Notes: generated from the sequence alone by a model not told the origin. 33,633 bases of DNA from JBCCEJ01 sp039030335 (GCA_039030335.1 JBCCEJ010000062.1:1-33633), one strand, 5' to 3'. Shown: positions 16,536-24,027, numbered from the stretch's first letter. Numbers and translations are program-made.

Positions 16536-17342
16536 CTAGCGGCCTGCAAATTCGGGTGGCCGTCGTGCCTTCCAGGCGGCAAGGCCTTCGGCGAGGTCGG
16601 CCGATTCCATGCATGCGCGGTGCCCGGCTGTGAACCTCCCGATATCGACCCGATGGTGAGCGATGTCGTTCAGCGCACGTTTCATATGCTGTACTGACAG
16701 CGGGGCGTTGCGTGCCAGCACCTGAGCCAGCTCATCCACCGTAGCTTCGAGTTCGGTCTTCTGGACGGCATCGTCGAGATAACCGATCCGGAGCATTTCG
16801 TCGGTGTCGATCGGGCGAGCGGTCAGGAACAGTCGCTTCGCCGCCGCCAGTCCGAGCCTCGCGACGTAGCGCTGCATACCGCCGAGGTAGTAGTGCACGC
16901 CGAGCTTGCTGGCCGGCATCAGCATTTGTGTGTCGACCACGCCGATGCGGAAGTCGCACGCCAGGGCGAGGTCGGTGCCGCCGCCGTAGACACTGCCATT
17001 GAGCGCACAGATGGTTGGCACGCGACAGGTTTCCAGAGCGTTGGCGACCGCTTCGAAGTCGGGTCCGTCAGCGGGCTCGGATGTACGGCCCGACTTGCGT
17101 TCGTCCAGATCACCGAGATGGTAGCCGGCGCTGAAGATCTTGCCGTTGCCAGTCAGTATCAACACGCGCACCGACTCGTTCGCATCGACTGCGGCGATAT
17201 GCTCTGCAAGTGCGGCGAGATCGGCTGGCTCGATGCGATTCATCTTGGCTGGTCGGTTCAGCCGGATGGTCGCGCGGCCCGCCTCGACGGAATACAACGG
17301 GGTCGTGGCGTCGGCCACGTCGGCCTCGGCGGTAGCACTCAT
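16536..17342 (-). CDS. Enoyl-CoA hydratase/isomerase family protein lacking both hydratase glutamates
   Basis: The 268-residue protein is a crotonase-fold enzyme with RLNRPAKMNRIEPADLAAL at the start, the first oxyanion block IFSAGYHLGDL and the second ALNGSVYGGGTDLALACDF. At the positions of the two rat hydratase glutamates it has Asp124 (GGGTD) and Ala144 (LMPASKLG). A normal syn-hydratase reaction is therefore unlikely; isomerase, decarboxylase or hydrolase chemistry on a CoA thioester is more plausible. It is followed by the PhyH-like gene after 17 bases and is divergent from the CitE-like gene, with a 168-base gap that holds paired GATCATG repeats. The neighbours suggest CoA-ester metabolism. 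Confidence 0.87.
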   Translation of the reverse strand: MSATAEADVADATTPLYSVEAGRATIRLNRPAKMNRIEPADLAALAEHIAAVDANESVRVLILTGNGKIFSAGYHLGDLDERKSGRTSEPADGPDFEAVANALETCRVPTICALNGSVYGGGTDLALACDFRIGVVDTQMLMPASKLGVHYYLGGMQRYVARLGLAAAKRLFLTARPIDTDEMLRIGYLDDAVQKTELEATVDELAQVLARNAPLSVQHMKRALNDIAHHRVDIGRFTAGHRACMESADLAEGLAAWKARRPPEFAGR

Positions 17343-17361
17343 GCGGGTTCTCCGAAACGGC

Positions 17362-17380
17362 GATCATGACCCTGATCATG
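17362..17380. promoter_or_regulatory. Direct repeat in divergent crotonase/CitE promoter region
   Basis: GATCATG occurs twice, at 17362-17368 and 17374-17380, with starts 12 bases apart; CATGA/TCATG also form a short inverted repeat between them. The location, between two divergent catabolic genes, suits an operator, but the regulator is unknown and 7-mers can repeat by chance. Confidence 0.25.
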
Positions 17381-17510
17381 TCCTGTATTGGCCGGCACGC
17401 GCAATCGGCCTCCGGTGGTTCGCTGCGGCCTTCGTGCGCGAGTCTGGTAGATTGTCGGGTCATCACAACCGCGCGCCGCCGCGCCGAAGCGTAGTCACAG
17501 GCGAACAGCT

Positions 17511-18386
17511 ATGCAGCCCATACGTTCATTCTTGTTTGTGCCCGGCCACAAAGAAAAATGGGTCGAACGTATCCCGACGTTCGGCGCGGATGCGGTGATT
17601 ATCGACCTCGAGGACAGCGTGCCACACGACCTGAAGCCGACCGCGCGCGATATCGCTGCGCAGGCCATCGGGCCGCTGTCTGAGGCCGGACAGCGCATCT
17701 GGGTGCGGGTGAATCCGACGCCCTACATCTACGACCTCGACGACCTCCACGCGGTCATCCAACCCGGATTGGAAGGCCTGTTGCTGTCGAAACCGGGAGG
17801 GGCCGGCAGTATGGAGACCGCCGCCAGCATCGTTTCGGACATCGAATTGCGCAAGGGCATGCCGGTTGGTCACACGCTGTTCATCCCAGTACTCGAGACG
17901 GCCGAATCGATTCAGCACGCGTACGAGATCGCGTGTGTGCCGCGCGTTGCGACGCTGGCTGCGGCGAGCGCGAAGAATGGTGATGTGCAGCGTGCAGTCG
18001 GTTTCCAATGGACGCCCGAGGGGCTGGAGAGCCTGCATCTGAAGTCAAAGTCCGTGCTGGCCGTGCGGGCGGCGGGCAAAGACTACCCACTCGGAGGGCT
18101 GTGGCAGGACGTGCACGACCTGGACGGCTTGCGCAGGTCGTGTCAGTTCAACCGACAACTCGGGTTTACCGGAGAATTCGTACTTCATCCTGGCAATGTC
18201 GAAGTCGTGAACGAGGTCTATACACCGGATGCCGAAGAGGTGGCCTACTACCGCGGCATGGTCGAGGCGTTCGCGGAGGCCGAGCGCGAGGGCCGGGCGG
18301 CGGTGTTGTACGAGGGCGAGCACATCGACTACGCCCACGTGAAAACGGCACGCCAACTACTGGCCCTCGTCGACAGCTTCTCGTGA
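17511..18386 (+). CDS. HpcH/HpaI aldolase / citrate lyase beta-like (CitE-type) protein
   Basis: The 291-residue protein is in the HpcH/HpaI superfamily, CitE branch: RSFLFVPGHKEKWVERI at the start, DAVIIDLEDSVPHDLKPTAR with metal-binding acidic residues, a VRVNP strand, LLLSKPGG and the metal-ligand block FIPVLETAESI. It ends with the GFTGEFVLHPGNVEVVNE region typical of malyl-CoA and citramalyl-CoA lyase relatives. Such enzymes cleave or form C-C bonds in beta-hydroxyacyl-CoA or 2-hydroxy acids using Mg. An FMN 2-hydroxyacid dehydrogenase gene follows 76 bases downstream. Together with the crotonase gene on the other side this suggests degradation of a branched or hydroxy acid. The exact substrate is unknown. 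Confidence 0.86.
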   Translation: MQPIRSFLFVPGHKEKWVERIPTFGADAVIIDLEDSVPHDLKPTARDIAAQAIGPLSEAGQRIWVRVNPTPYIYDLDDLHAVIQPGLEGLLLSKPGGAGSMETAASIVSDIELRKGMPVGHTLFIPVLETAESIQHAYEIACVPRVATLAAASAKNGDVQRAVGFQWTPEGLESLHLKSKSVLAVRAAGKDYPLGGLWQDVHDLDGLRRSCQFNRQLGFTGEFVLHPGNVEVVNEVYTPDAEEVAYYRGMVEAFAEAEREGRAAVLYEGEHIDYAHVKTARQLLALVDSFS

Positions 18387-18390
18387 CCTG

Positions 18391-18426
18391 AGCGGCATCT
18401 GAACCCGGAGCGGCATCTGAACCCGG
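18391..18426 (+). repeat. Two exact tandem copies of an 18-bp unit
   Basis: The unit AGCGGCATCTGAACCCGG occurs at 18391-18408 and again at 18409-18426, followed by a partial third copy AGCGG. It fills most of the gap between the CitE-like gene and the FMN dehydrogenase gene. It looks like a recent slippage duplication, but could affect spacing or folding of the intergenic mRNA. Confidence 0.85.
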
Positions 18427-18462
18427 AGCGGGCATTGCCGCGCATTCAAAAGGAGAACACAG

Positions 18463-19638
18463 GTGGGACCCGAGCAAATCGTCAATCTGGGTGACCTGCA
18501 GCGCCGAGCGAAACGCCGCATTCCCCGCGTCGTCTACGACTTCATCGAAGGTGGCGTCGACGACGAGGATGGCCTGGACCGCAATGAAGATGCATTTCGG
18601 GCCATACCGCTGGTGCCCCGCTACATGGTCGACGTGCGTGAGCGAAATCAGCGCACGGAGCTGTTCGGCCGCGAGTATTCGAGTCCGATCGGGATCGCGC
18701 CGACTGGGGGAGTGGGTAACTACCGGCGGGGTGGTGACCTGATGCTGGCCGAAGCGGCGCGGCAGCAGAATGTCCCGTTCATCATGTCCGGGGCTGCCAC
18801 CGCCTCCATGGTCGACCTCGCACGCGTCGCACCCGACCACAGTTGGTATCAGGTTTATATCGCCAACGACCGGGAGATCACCTACGACATGGTGCGCCGG
18901 GTAGACGAACTCGGCTTTCCTGTGCTGGTCGTTACCGTCGATGTTCCAAGCCGCGTCAATCGCGAGCGCAATCGGCGCAATGGTTTCGGACGACCTCTGC
19001 GCCTGTCGCTCAGCTCGAAACTGAACGCATTGAAACACCCACTGTGGCTCAGCGACTACCTCCGTCACGGGGTCGCGCCAATGCCGAACTGGGCGCCTTA
19101 CGTGTCGGGGCATCCCAGCAACGATGAGGTCGTCGCGTTCGTGGCCGAGCAGATGCCGACGCCGGTGCTGTGGGAGGACCTGCAGAAAATTCGCGAGCTC
19201 TGGCCGCGCAAGCTGGTCGTCAAAGGCATCATGCGGGTTGACGATGCACTAAGGCTGGCTGACGCCGGGGTAGATGGCATCATGGTTTCGAACCACGGTG
19301 CACGGCAGCTCGACCGCGCGCCGTCGCCACTTGCAGTACTGCCGGCGATCGTCGATGCGGTGGGCGACCGGATGACGGTTCTCTTCGACGGCGGAATCCG
19401 GCGTGGAGCGGATGTGTTCACGGCGCTCTGTCTGGGCGCGGAGTTCGTATTCGTCGGGCGTCCTACCCTGTATGGCGTCGTGGCCGACGGTGTCGCTGGC
19501 GGAGTCAAGGCACTGTCGATTCTGCGTGATGAACTCGACCTGATCATGTGTCAGGTCGGTTGCCCCGACGTCTCGGAGGCCGGTCGCGATTTCGTGGAAT
19601 GGGATCCGGATGCCTTGAAGAGAAATACGCGCACCTGA
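18463..19638 (+). CDS. FMN-dependent alpha-hydroxy-acid dehydrogenase/oxidase
   Basis: The family oxidises L-2-hydroxy acids (lactate, glycolate, mandelate) to 2-oxo acids. The 391-residue protein shows the N-terminal RIPRVVYDFIEGGVDDED, GIAPTGGVGN near residue 84, the FMN-binding strand LVVKGIMRVDDA, the catalytic His-Arg block MVSNHGARQLDRAPSPLAVLP and the phosphate loop FDGGIRRGADVFTALCLGA. The start is GTG 18463, with AAGGAG seven bases upstream. No long membrane insertion is obvious, so it may be a soluble oxidase or peripheral dehydrogenase. It follows the CitE-like gene and may oxidise a hydroxy acid in the same pathway. The substrate (lactate, sulfolactate or another) is not readable. 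Confidence 0.92.
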   Translation: MGPEQIVNLGDLQRRAKRRIPRVVYDFIEGGVDDEDGLDRNEDAFRAIPLVPRYMVDVRERNQRTELFGREYSSPIGIAPTGGVGNYRRGGDLMLAEAARQQNVPFIMSGAATASMVDLARVAPDHSWYQVYIANDREITYDMVRRVDELGFPVLVVTVDVPSRVNRERNRRNGFGRPLRLSLSSKLNALKHPLWLSDYLRHGVAPMPNWAPYVSGHPSNDEVVAFVAEQMPTPVLWEDLQKIRELWPRKLVVKGIMRVDDALRLADAGVDGIMVSNHGARQLDRAPSPLAVLPAIVDAVGDRMTVLFDGGIRRGADVFTALCLGAEFVFVGRPTLYGVVADGVAGGVKALSILRDELDLIMCQVGCPDVSEAGRDFVEWDPDALKRNTRT

Positions 19639-19669
19639 GTCGGGCGCGCCGGGTAGCGCTGCCAGCCTC

Positions 19670-20449
19670 TCAAAAACGGCCTGCGACCCGTTCTTTGGCC
19701 GGCAGTACTTCGAGGCAGGTCGTCCACCAGCCGGTAAGGATGGTGTCGATGAACTCGCGCGGCAGTCCTTCGGCATGCATTTCCTGCGCGAGCCCATGGT
19801 GGTCGTAGTGGACTGGGACAAACTCTGCCCGCCGCGCGTCTTCACTCAGGATGGAGTACCAGACTCGCGGCGTACCGTCGTTGGCCGGCCGGCCGAGCAC
19901 CCCGACGTTGACGAAGAGCCGGTCGCGGTCCAGCTGGCGTTGCCAGTGGAGCCCCGTATGGGTCGCGGCGATGACATCGGCTTCGAAGTCGTCACAAAAC
20001 CGCTCGAGAAAGTGTGTCGGAGTGGACGACTCCCACAGAAACTCGTTGGTTTGGCGCGGCGACCCGTGACACAGAAGCACGCGCCGGCCAGCCTGTTCAA
20101 AACGAATCGCACTCGGCAACTCCCGCATCCAGGCGCGGAACGCGTCGCTCGTGTTCGCGAGCGTGTAGTCGTAGCTCAACTGCGCGAAATAGTTGTCGCG
20201 TGGATCGGTGTAACCGCACTGACAGTCAGCCAGCGCGTGCCCGATGGAATTGTCGTAATTGCCCTGGACCGTCGCCACGTGGTTGTCTTTGAGCAATGTG
20301 AATACCTTGTCCGGATGCGGACCGAAGGCGCCGAGATCGCCCAGGCAGTAGAGCTTTGAGATGCCGCGGTGTCTGGCGTCTTCGATCGCCGCCGCCAGCG
20401 CCATGTGGTTGCTGTAAACCCCACCGAAGAGCGCTATTGCACCACTCAT
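19670..20449 (-). CDS. Metallophosphoesterase-like protein with altered first metal motif
   Basis: The 259-residue protein follows the calcineurin-like phosphoesterase pattern of YfcE/ApaH relatives: LYCLGDLGAFGPHPD (second metal motif), VQGNYDNS (GNHD replaced by GNYD), LLCHGSPR (GHxH region) and ATHTGLHW near the C-terminus. The first motif, normally GDIHSN with the metal ligands Asp and His, reads GGVYSNHMAL, so both ligands are missing. A short cysteine-containing DCQCGYTDPRDN segment follows GNYD. The gene overlaps the radical SAM gene upstream as ATGA, a strong sign of a joint role. It may be a single-metal enzyme or a binding protein. The frame is open to 20596, but the ATGA overlap and homology fix ATG 20449. 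Confidence 0.82.
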   Translation of the reverse strand: MSGAIALFGGVYSNHMALAAAIEDARHRGISKLYCLGDLGAFGPHPDKVFTLLKDNHVATVQGNYDNSIGHALADCQCGYTDPRDNYFAQLSYDYTLANTSDAFRAWMRELPSAIRFEQAGRRVLLCHGSPRQTNEFLWESSTPTHFLERFCDDFEADVIAATHTGLHWQRQLDRDRLFVNVGVLGRPANDGTPRVWYSILSEDARRAEFVPVHYDHHGLAQEMHAEGLPREFIDTILTGWWTTCLEVLPAKERVAGRF

Positions 20450-21441
20450 CGGGCCGGTGCTGCGACAGCGACGGCGGACAGATCCAGTTTCCGTCCCGCC
20501 TCTGAAAGACGTTGCGGTGCGGGTGAGGCACCGGTTTCGGCAACGAGCGCGCTCGGGTTGGCGCAGAACGCACCGTACTGATAGCAAGTCGAGCACGCCT
20601 GATGGCTGAGCGCGAATCCCGCGGTGGCCTCATCCAGGTTCTGACCGAGAATCGAGTCGGGCGCCTCGATCAGAATCGGGCAGACGTGTACGCCCCGGTC
20701 GGTGACAATGCGACTGTGCGAGCACACGAACTGTTCCATCGGAAATTCGCGCAGCATCTCTTCGGTGACGTAATCGTAACCCTCGTATCCGCCGCTTCGT
20801 TCGGCCTCGGCGCCGATCTTCAGAGACGGCAGGATTTTGATACGGGGCTTGTCGATGCCTACGTCACGCAATACCGCCGACAGGTTAGCGATGACGTCGA
20901 GGTCTTCGTCTAACTCCCAGGTGCGCATGGCGGTGACGATGGGAACGAAGCCTCCAGCGCTCAGTCTATGCATGCCGCGCAGAGCTTTTCGGTACGCCCC
21001 CGCTCCCCTAATCCGATCGTTTTCGGTTTCATCGAAGTGGTCGATACTGACGCGAAACTCCAGCGAGTAGAGCGAGCCGGCCGCGGCTTCGGCGAGCGCG
21101 TCGACCAGGCGCGGCGTCATGACGGTGCCGTTGGTGAGCACCGTTACCGGTCCGTACTCGAGCGCCAGGCTCAGAATCTCGACGATCTGGGGGTGCAGGA
21201 ACGGCTCGCCACCGGTGAAGTAGTACTCTTTGACGCCGTGGCGCACGGACGCCGTCAGATGTTCTGCCACCGTCTCGCGCGTCAGTGACCCGAAGCTCAG
21301 ATTTTCCGGGGAGCAACTGATGAAGCAGTGCGAGCAGCGCAGGTTGCAGCGTGTACCGACGATCTGGAACCAGAGCTGGTCCAGGTGTGCCAGAGTGACG
21401 ACCGGGAACTGCTGAGGTGTGGGTTCGCGAAGCGCTGCCAA
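20446..21441 (-). CDS. Radical SAM protein with C-terminal SPASM/twitch-like cysteines
   Basis: The 331-residue protein has the radical SAM cluster motif Cys32-x3-Cys36-x2-Cys39 (GTRCNLRCSHC), GGEP at 77-80 and a TIM-barrel-like series including VTVLTNGTVMTP and FRVSIDHFDET. The C-terminus adds Cys240, Cys254, Cys283, Cys286 and Cys293, a spacing like a SPASM or twitch domain holding an auxiliary Fe-S cluster. Such enzymes often modify peptides or small molecules. No precursor-peptide gene is evident nearby. It lies 79 bases after the SpeD-like gene and overlaps the metallophosphoesterase-like gene. The substrate is unknown; the SpeD-like neighbour makes a decarboxylated SAM or polyamine-like compound a possible partner (inference). 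Confidence 0.88.
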   Translation of the reverse strand: MAALREPTPQQFPVVTLAHLDQLWFQIVGTRCNLRCSHCFISCSPENLSFGSLTRETVAEHLTASVRHGVKEYYFTGGEPFLHPQIVEILSLALEYGPVTVLTNGTVMTPRLVDALAEAAAGSLYSLEFRVSIDHFDETENDRIRGAGAYRKALRGMHRLSAGGFVPIVTAMRTWELDEDLDVIANLSAVLRDVGIDKPRIKILPSLKIGAEAERSGGYEGYDYVTEEMLREFPMEQFVCSHSRIVTDRGVHVCPILIEAPDSILGQNLDEATAGFALSHQACSTCYQYGAFCANPSALVAETGASPAPQRLSEAGRKLDLSAVAVAAPAR

Positions 21442-21520
21442 GGACGGACCTCTGAGTTGCTGACGGATGCTGGTCGGACCGAAGCCTCTCGGTTTGGTTC
21501 GCGCCCCGGGGTATCTTCGT

Positions 21521-22090
21521 TCAGCCGTCCGCCGGCTCGGTGTCGTCTACAACCGTCGGCTGCGGGTGCGGGGATAGCACGCGCACGTGCTGGGGAGCGT
21601 CGATGGTCCGCACGATGTCGAGACCGTTATACGACGCCACGTCGAAATGTGCCAGCACGTGAGACAGCGCGATCTCGGGGTCGAAGTCTTTGCAGGAGTA
21701 TGCGTCGAACGAGAAAAAGTTCTCTTCCGTCCAGGTGTGTATGGCAGCGTGTGATTCCAGCCAGACCGTGATGCCTGAGATGCCGGAGTCTTCGCTGTTT
21801 CGCTTTGCCAGCAGATCCTGCATGGTACTGACGGTCCGGGCCTGGATGCCTTCCTCGGTGAGCGAGCGTACGAACTGCGAAAGTTCGCTGGAAGCGAATG
21901 GAAAACGGGCTACCAGCGGCGGATACACCAGCGTCATGTCGAGCACGCTGGAGAGTTCTTCCAACAGTCGGTAGATGACGTGCACTTCGTTGATACCACG
22001 GCTCGAGTGGGTCTGCACGTCGAGCAGCAGGTGGCGGCCGACGAAGCGGTCAGATGCCTTGAGTTGTTCGATTGCGTTGTCGAGTTCCAT
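21521..22090 (-). CDS. S-adenosylmethionine decarboxylase-like (SpeD/SpeH family) proenzyme
   Basis: The family makes decarboxylated SAM after self-cleavage that turns a serine into a pyruvoyl group. The 189-residue protein keeps the key block GISGITVWLESHAAIHTW: Ser113 is the pyruvoyl precursor, His118 aligns with the processing histidine, and Cys133 in DAYSCKDFDPE aligns with the catalytic cysteine of DVYTCG, with Gly changed to Lys. It is longer than SpeH (about 125 aa) through an N-terminal and central insertion around LDMTLVYPPLVARFPFASSEL. No aminopropyltransferase (speE) or ornithine decarboxylase gene is in the window. Some SpeD homologs decarboxylate arginine or ornithine instead (recalled from literature). 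It stands between a luciferase-like gene and the radical SAM gene on the same strand. Confidence 0.87.
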   Translation of the reverse strand: MELDNAIEQLKASDRFVGRHLLLDVQTHSSRGINEVHVIYRLLEELSSVLDMTLVYPPLVARFPFASSELSQFVRSLTEEGIQARTVSTMQDLLAKRNSEDSGISGITVWLESHAAIHTWTEENFFSFDAYSCKDFDPEIALSHVLAHFDVASYNGLDIVRTIDAPQHVRVLSPHPQPTVVDDTEPADG

Positions 22091-22173
22091 AAGCGCGTCG
22101 CTCAGCTGGGTAGTCTTTGATTATCGCGGCGACGATGCCGCCGTGCACGTGGTATCTGTTGCGCCCGGGAGCC

Positions 22174-23145
22174 TCACTGCTCCGCCACCTTCGTAAGCGG
22201 CCCGCGCAGGCTGGACAACCAGCTGACGCAGGCCGCATCGTCCCTGCCTGCAAAGCGCACGCAAAGATGTCGCACACCGCTTCGCACGAAAGCGGCCAAC
22301 CACGCGAGCGCATCGTCCGGTGTACCCGCGAAAGTGAACTGGTTGGCCCGAACAAGCGCAGCCGGCTGTGCGTAATAGGCCTCGACATAGGCGTCGAGTT
22401 CCGCGTTGGCGGTCGCGACGTCTTCGGACATGGACACCGTGACGTAGGCAGCGGGGGTTACGCGGGACGCTCCCCGACCCTGTTCGCTCGCCGACGACAT
22501 GACCTGTCGCCAGCCGTCGGCCCACTCCGGCGGGCCCCCCGGGCCGGATGGAAACCAGCCGTCGAAGTACCTGCCGCAGCGACGCAGGGCGCCAGGTGCG
22601 GCGCCGCCGCCCCAGAGGGGCGGGCCGCCCACGCGGTAGGGCAGTGGTCCGAGTTCAGCCTCGCGCACGCGCCAGAGACCGTCGTAGTCGACCGGATGAC
22701 CCTGCCACAGGGAACGCATGAGCCTGACGCCGTCCAGCATGCGCCCGACGCGGCGCTCGAACGGTACCCCCGCCGCTTCGAACTCAGCCCGAATGGCCGG
22801 AACATCGCGTGCGATGCCGAGCCCCACAACGAGCCTGCCAGTGGCGATCTGATCGAGTGTCGCCACTTGCTGCGCGAGCACTACGGGATTGCGCAGCATG
22901 GGCAGCAGGACGGCGGTCCCGAGCGTAATGCGCCGCGTGCGCGCGGCGAGGGCCGCGAGCAGCGTCAGCGGGTCATGGCGCGGTTTCGCAAGCAATGAGT
23001 CGCCGACCCAGACGCTGTCCAACCCGGACGCCTCAGCGTGCTCGGCGAGTTCGAGGATCGCGTCCGTACGGTGCTCTCCCACCATGACCCGTTCCCGGGT
23101 AGGCAGCAAATAGCCGAGTGCTACGGTCAATTGAAATTGCTCCAC
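22174..23145 (-). CDS. Luciferase-like (LLM-class) flavin-dependent oxidoreductase
   Basis: The protein fits the bacterial luciferase-like superfamily, using FMN or F420: GYLLPTRE, ILELAEHAEASGLDSVWVGD, the RITLGTAVLLPMLRNPVVLA block, LDQIATGRLVVGLGIA, and a C-terminal FAGTPDDALAWLAAF. The start is uncertain: GTG 23145 (323 aa, homology begins just after) is preferred over an in-frame ATG at 23295 whose 50 extra residues look non-conserved; no strong ribosome site helps. It is 83 bases upstream of the SpeD-like gene and is second in the five-gene minus-strand row. The cofactor and substrate are unknown, and no F420 biosynthesis genes are in the window. Confidence 0.83.
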   Translation of the reverse strand: MEQFQLTVALGYLLPTRERVMVGEHRTDAILELAEHAEASGLDSVWVGDSLLAKPRHDPLTLLAALAARTRRITLGTAVLLPMLRNPVVLAQQVATLDQIATGRLVVGLGIARDVPAIRAEFEAAGVPFERRVGRMLDGVRLMRSLWQGHPVDYDGLWRVREAELGPLPYRVGGPPLWGGGAAPGALRRCGRYFDGWFPSGPGGPPEWADGWRQVMSSASEQGRGASRVTPAAYVTVSMSEDVATANAELDAYVEAYYAQPAALVRANQFTFAGTPDDALAWLAAFVRSGVRHLCVRFAGRDDAACVSWLSSLRGPLTKVAEQ

Positions 23146-23352
23146 GAAGACTGCCCGGCGCGGGAACTCGACAGCTTCAGTTTGGTTGCAGGCGATCGGG
23201 GTGCGGGCGGGGTGCAGACTCGAAGCCGCGGCACGGTTGCCGTGGAGCGGGCACCAACGGGCGCGGAGTGTAGCAGGACGCCGGCGGGTCGGCATGCACG
23301 GGGGAATGCCGGCGCCACGCCCGTCGTCCAGGCGAAGCGTAAAGGGTCGGAC

Positions 23353-24027
23353 TCAGGAGCCTGGTTCGTGCAACAGCCATCGCCCCAGCGCCAGCGCCAG
23401 CAGAGCGCCAACTACTTGTGCCGCGATGAACCCGGGCGCGTCTGCCGGGGCGATGCCGGCGAATGTATCGGACCAGGACCTGGCGATGGTAACGGCAGGG
23501 TTGGCGAACGAAGTGGAGGCTGTGAACCAGTAAGCCGCGGTGATGTAGAGCGCCACCGCCATTGCCACCGCGTCGCGTCGTGCCTTCAGGGTTGCGAGTA
23601 TCGTAAAGACGAGGCCGAACGTCGCGACGCATTCAGAGAACATCTGCGCCAGCCCGGATCGCCCCTTGAGCGAGACCTGCAATGGGTCCAGTTCGAACAT
23701 GAGATGCGCGGCCAGTACGCCCAAAAGCCCTCCGGCTATCTGCACGACGACATAGATCACTCCATCGAATGCGCTGAGTTCGCGTTTTAGCGTGAACACC
23801 AGAGTTACGGCCGGGTTGAAATGGGCACCAGAGATCGGGCCCAGCATCGTGATGAGGACGAACAGAATGGCCCCGGTCGCAATGGTGTTGCCAAGCAAGG
23901 CGATGGCGGTGTTTCCGGCGGCCAGGCCGTCCGCCATGATGCCCGAACCGACCACCGTCGCCAGCAGCAACGCCGTGCCGAGCAGTTCTGCTGCGCATCG
24001 CTTCAGTCTGGAGGGTGCTGTACTCAT
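23353..24027 (-). CDS. Aquaporin/MIP-family channel
   Basis: The 224-residue membrane protein has six hydrophobic segments and both half-helix signatures: HFNPAVTL with NPA at 71-73, and SFANPAVTIARSW with NPA at 176-178 and the filter arginine at 183. Short MIP proteins of this kind pass water or small neutral solutes, and some (AqpS) export methylarsenite; no ars genes are seen, so no solute is assigned. It is the first gene of the minus-strand row leading to the SpeD-like/radical SAM genes, about 208 bases before the luciferase-like gene, and is divergent from isocitrate dehydrogenase. Export of a small product of that cluster is possible but unsupported. Confidence 0.92.
   Translation of the reverse strand: MSTAPSRLKRCAAELLGTALLLATVVGSGIMADGLAAGNTAIALLGNTIATGAILFVLITMLGPISGAHFNPAVTLVFTLKRELSAFDGVIYVVVQIAGGLLGVLAAHLMFELDPLQVSLKGRSGLAQMFSECVATFGLVFTILATLKARRDAVAMAVALYITAAYWFTASTSFANPAVTIARSWSDTFAGIAPADAPGFIAAQVVGALLALALGRWLLHEPGS

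Noticed and set aside
10841..18386. A complete sulfo-Entner-Doudoroff pathway (SDR, dehydratase, aldolase, dehydrogenase)
   Set aside because: The aldolase is CitE-type rather than the sugar-acid type, the genes are in mixed orientation with unrelated genes between, and no sulfoquinovose transporter or lactonase is present. Only a looser organosulfonate suggestion is kept.
19670..22090. Classical spermidine synthesis cluster
   Set aside because: No speE, ornithine or arginine decarboxylase is present, and the partners are a radical SAM protein and an odd phosphoesterase, so the SpeD-like protein is not assigned to spermidine.
23353..24027. Arsenic-resistance aquaporin (AqpS)
   Set aside because: No arsR, arsC, arsM or arsB gene is nearby, so a specific arsenic role is not supported.
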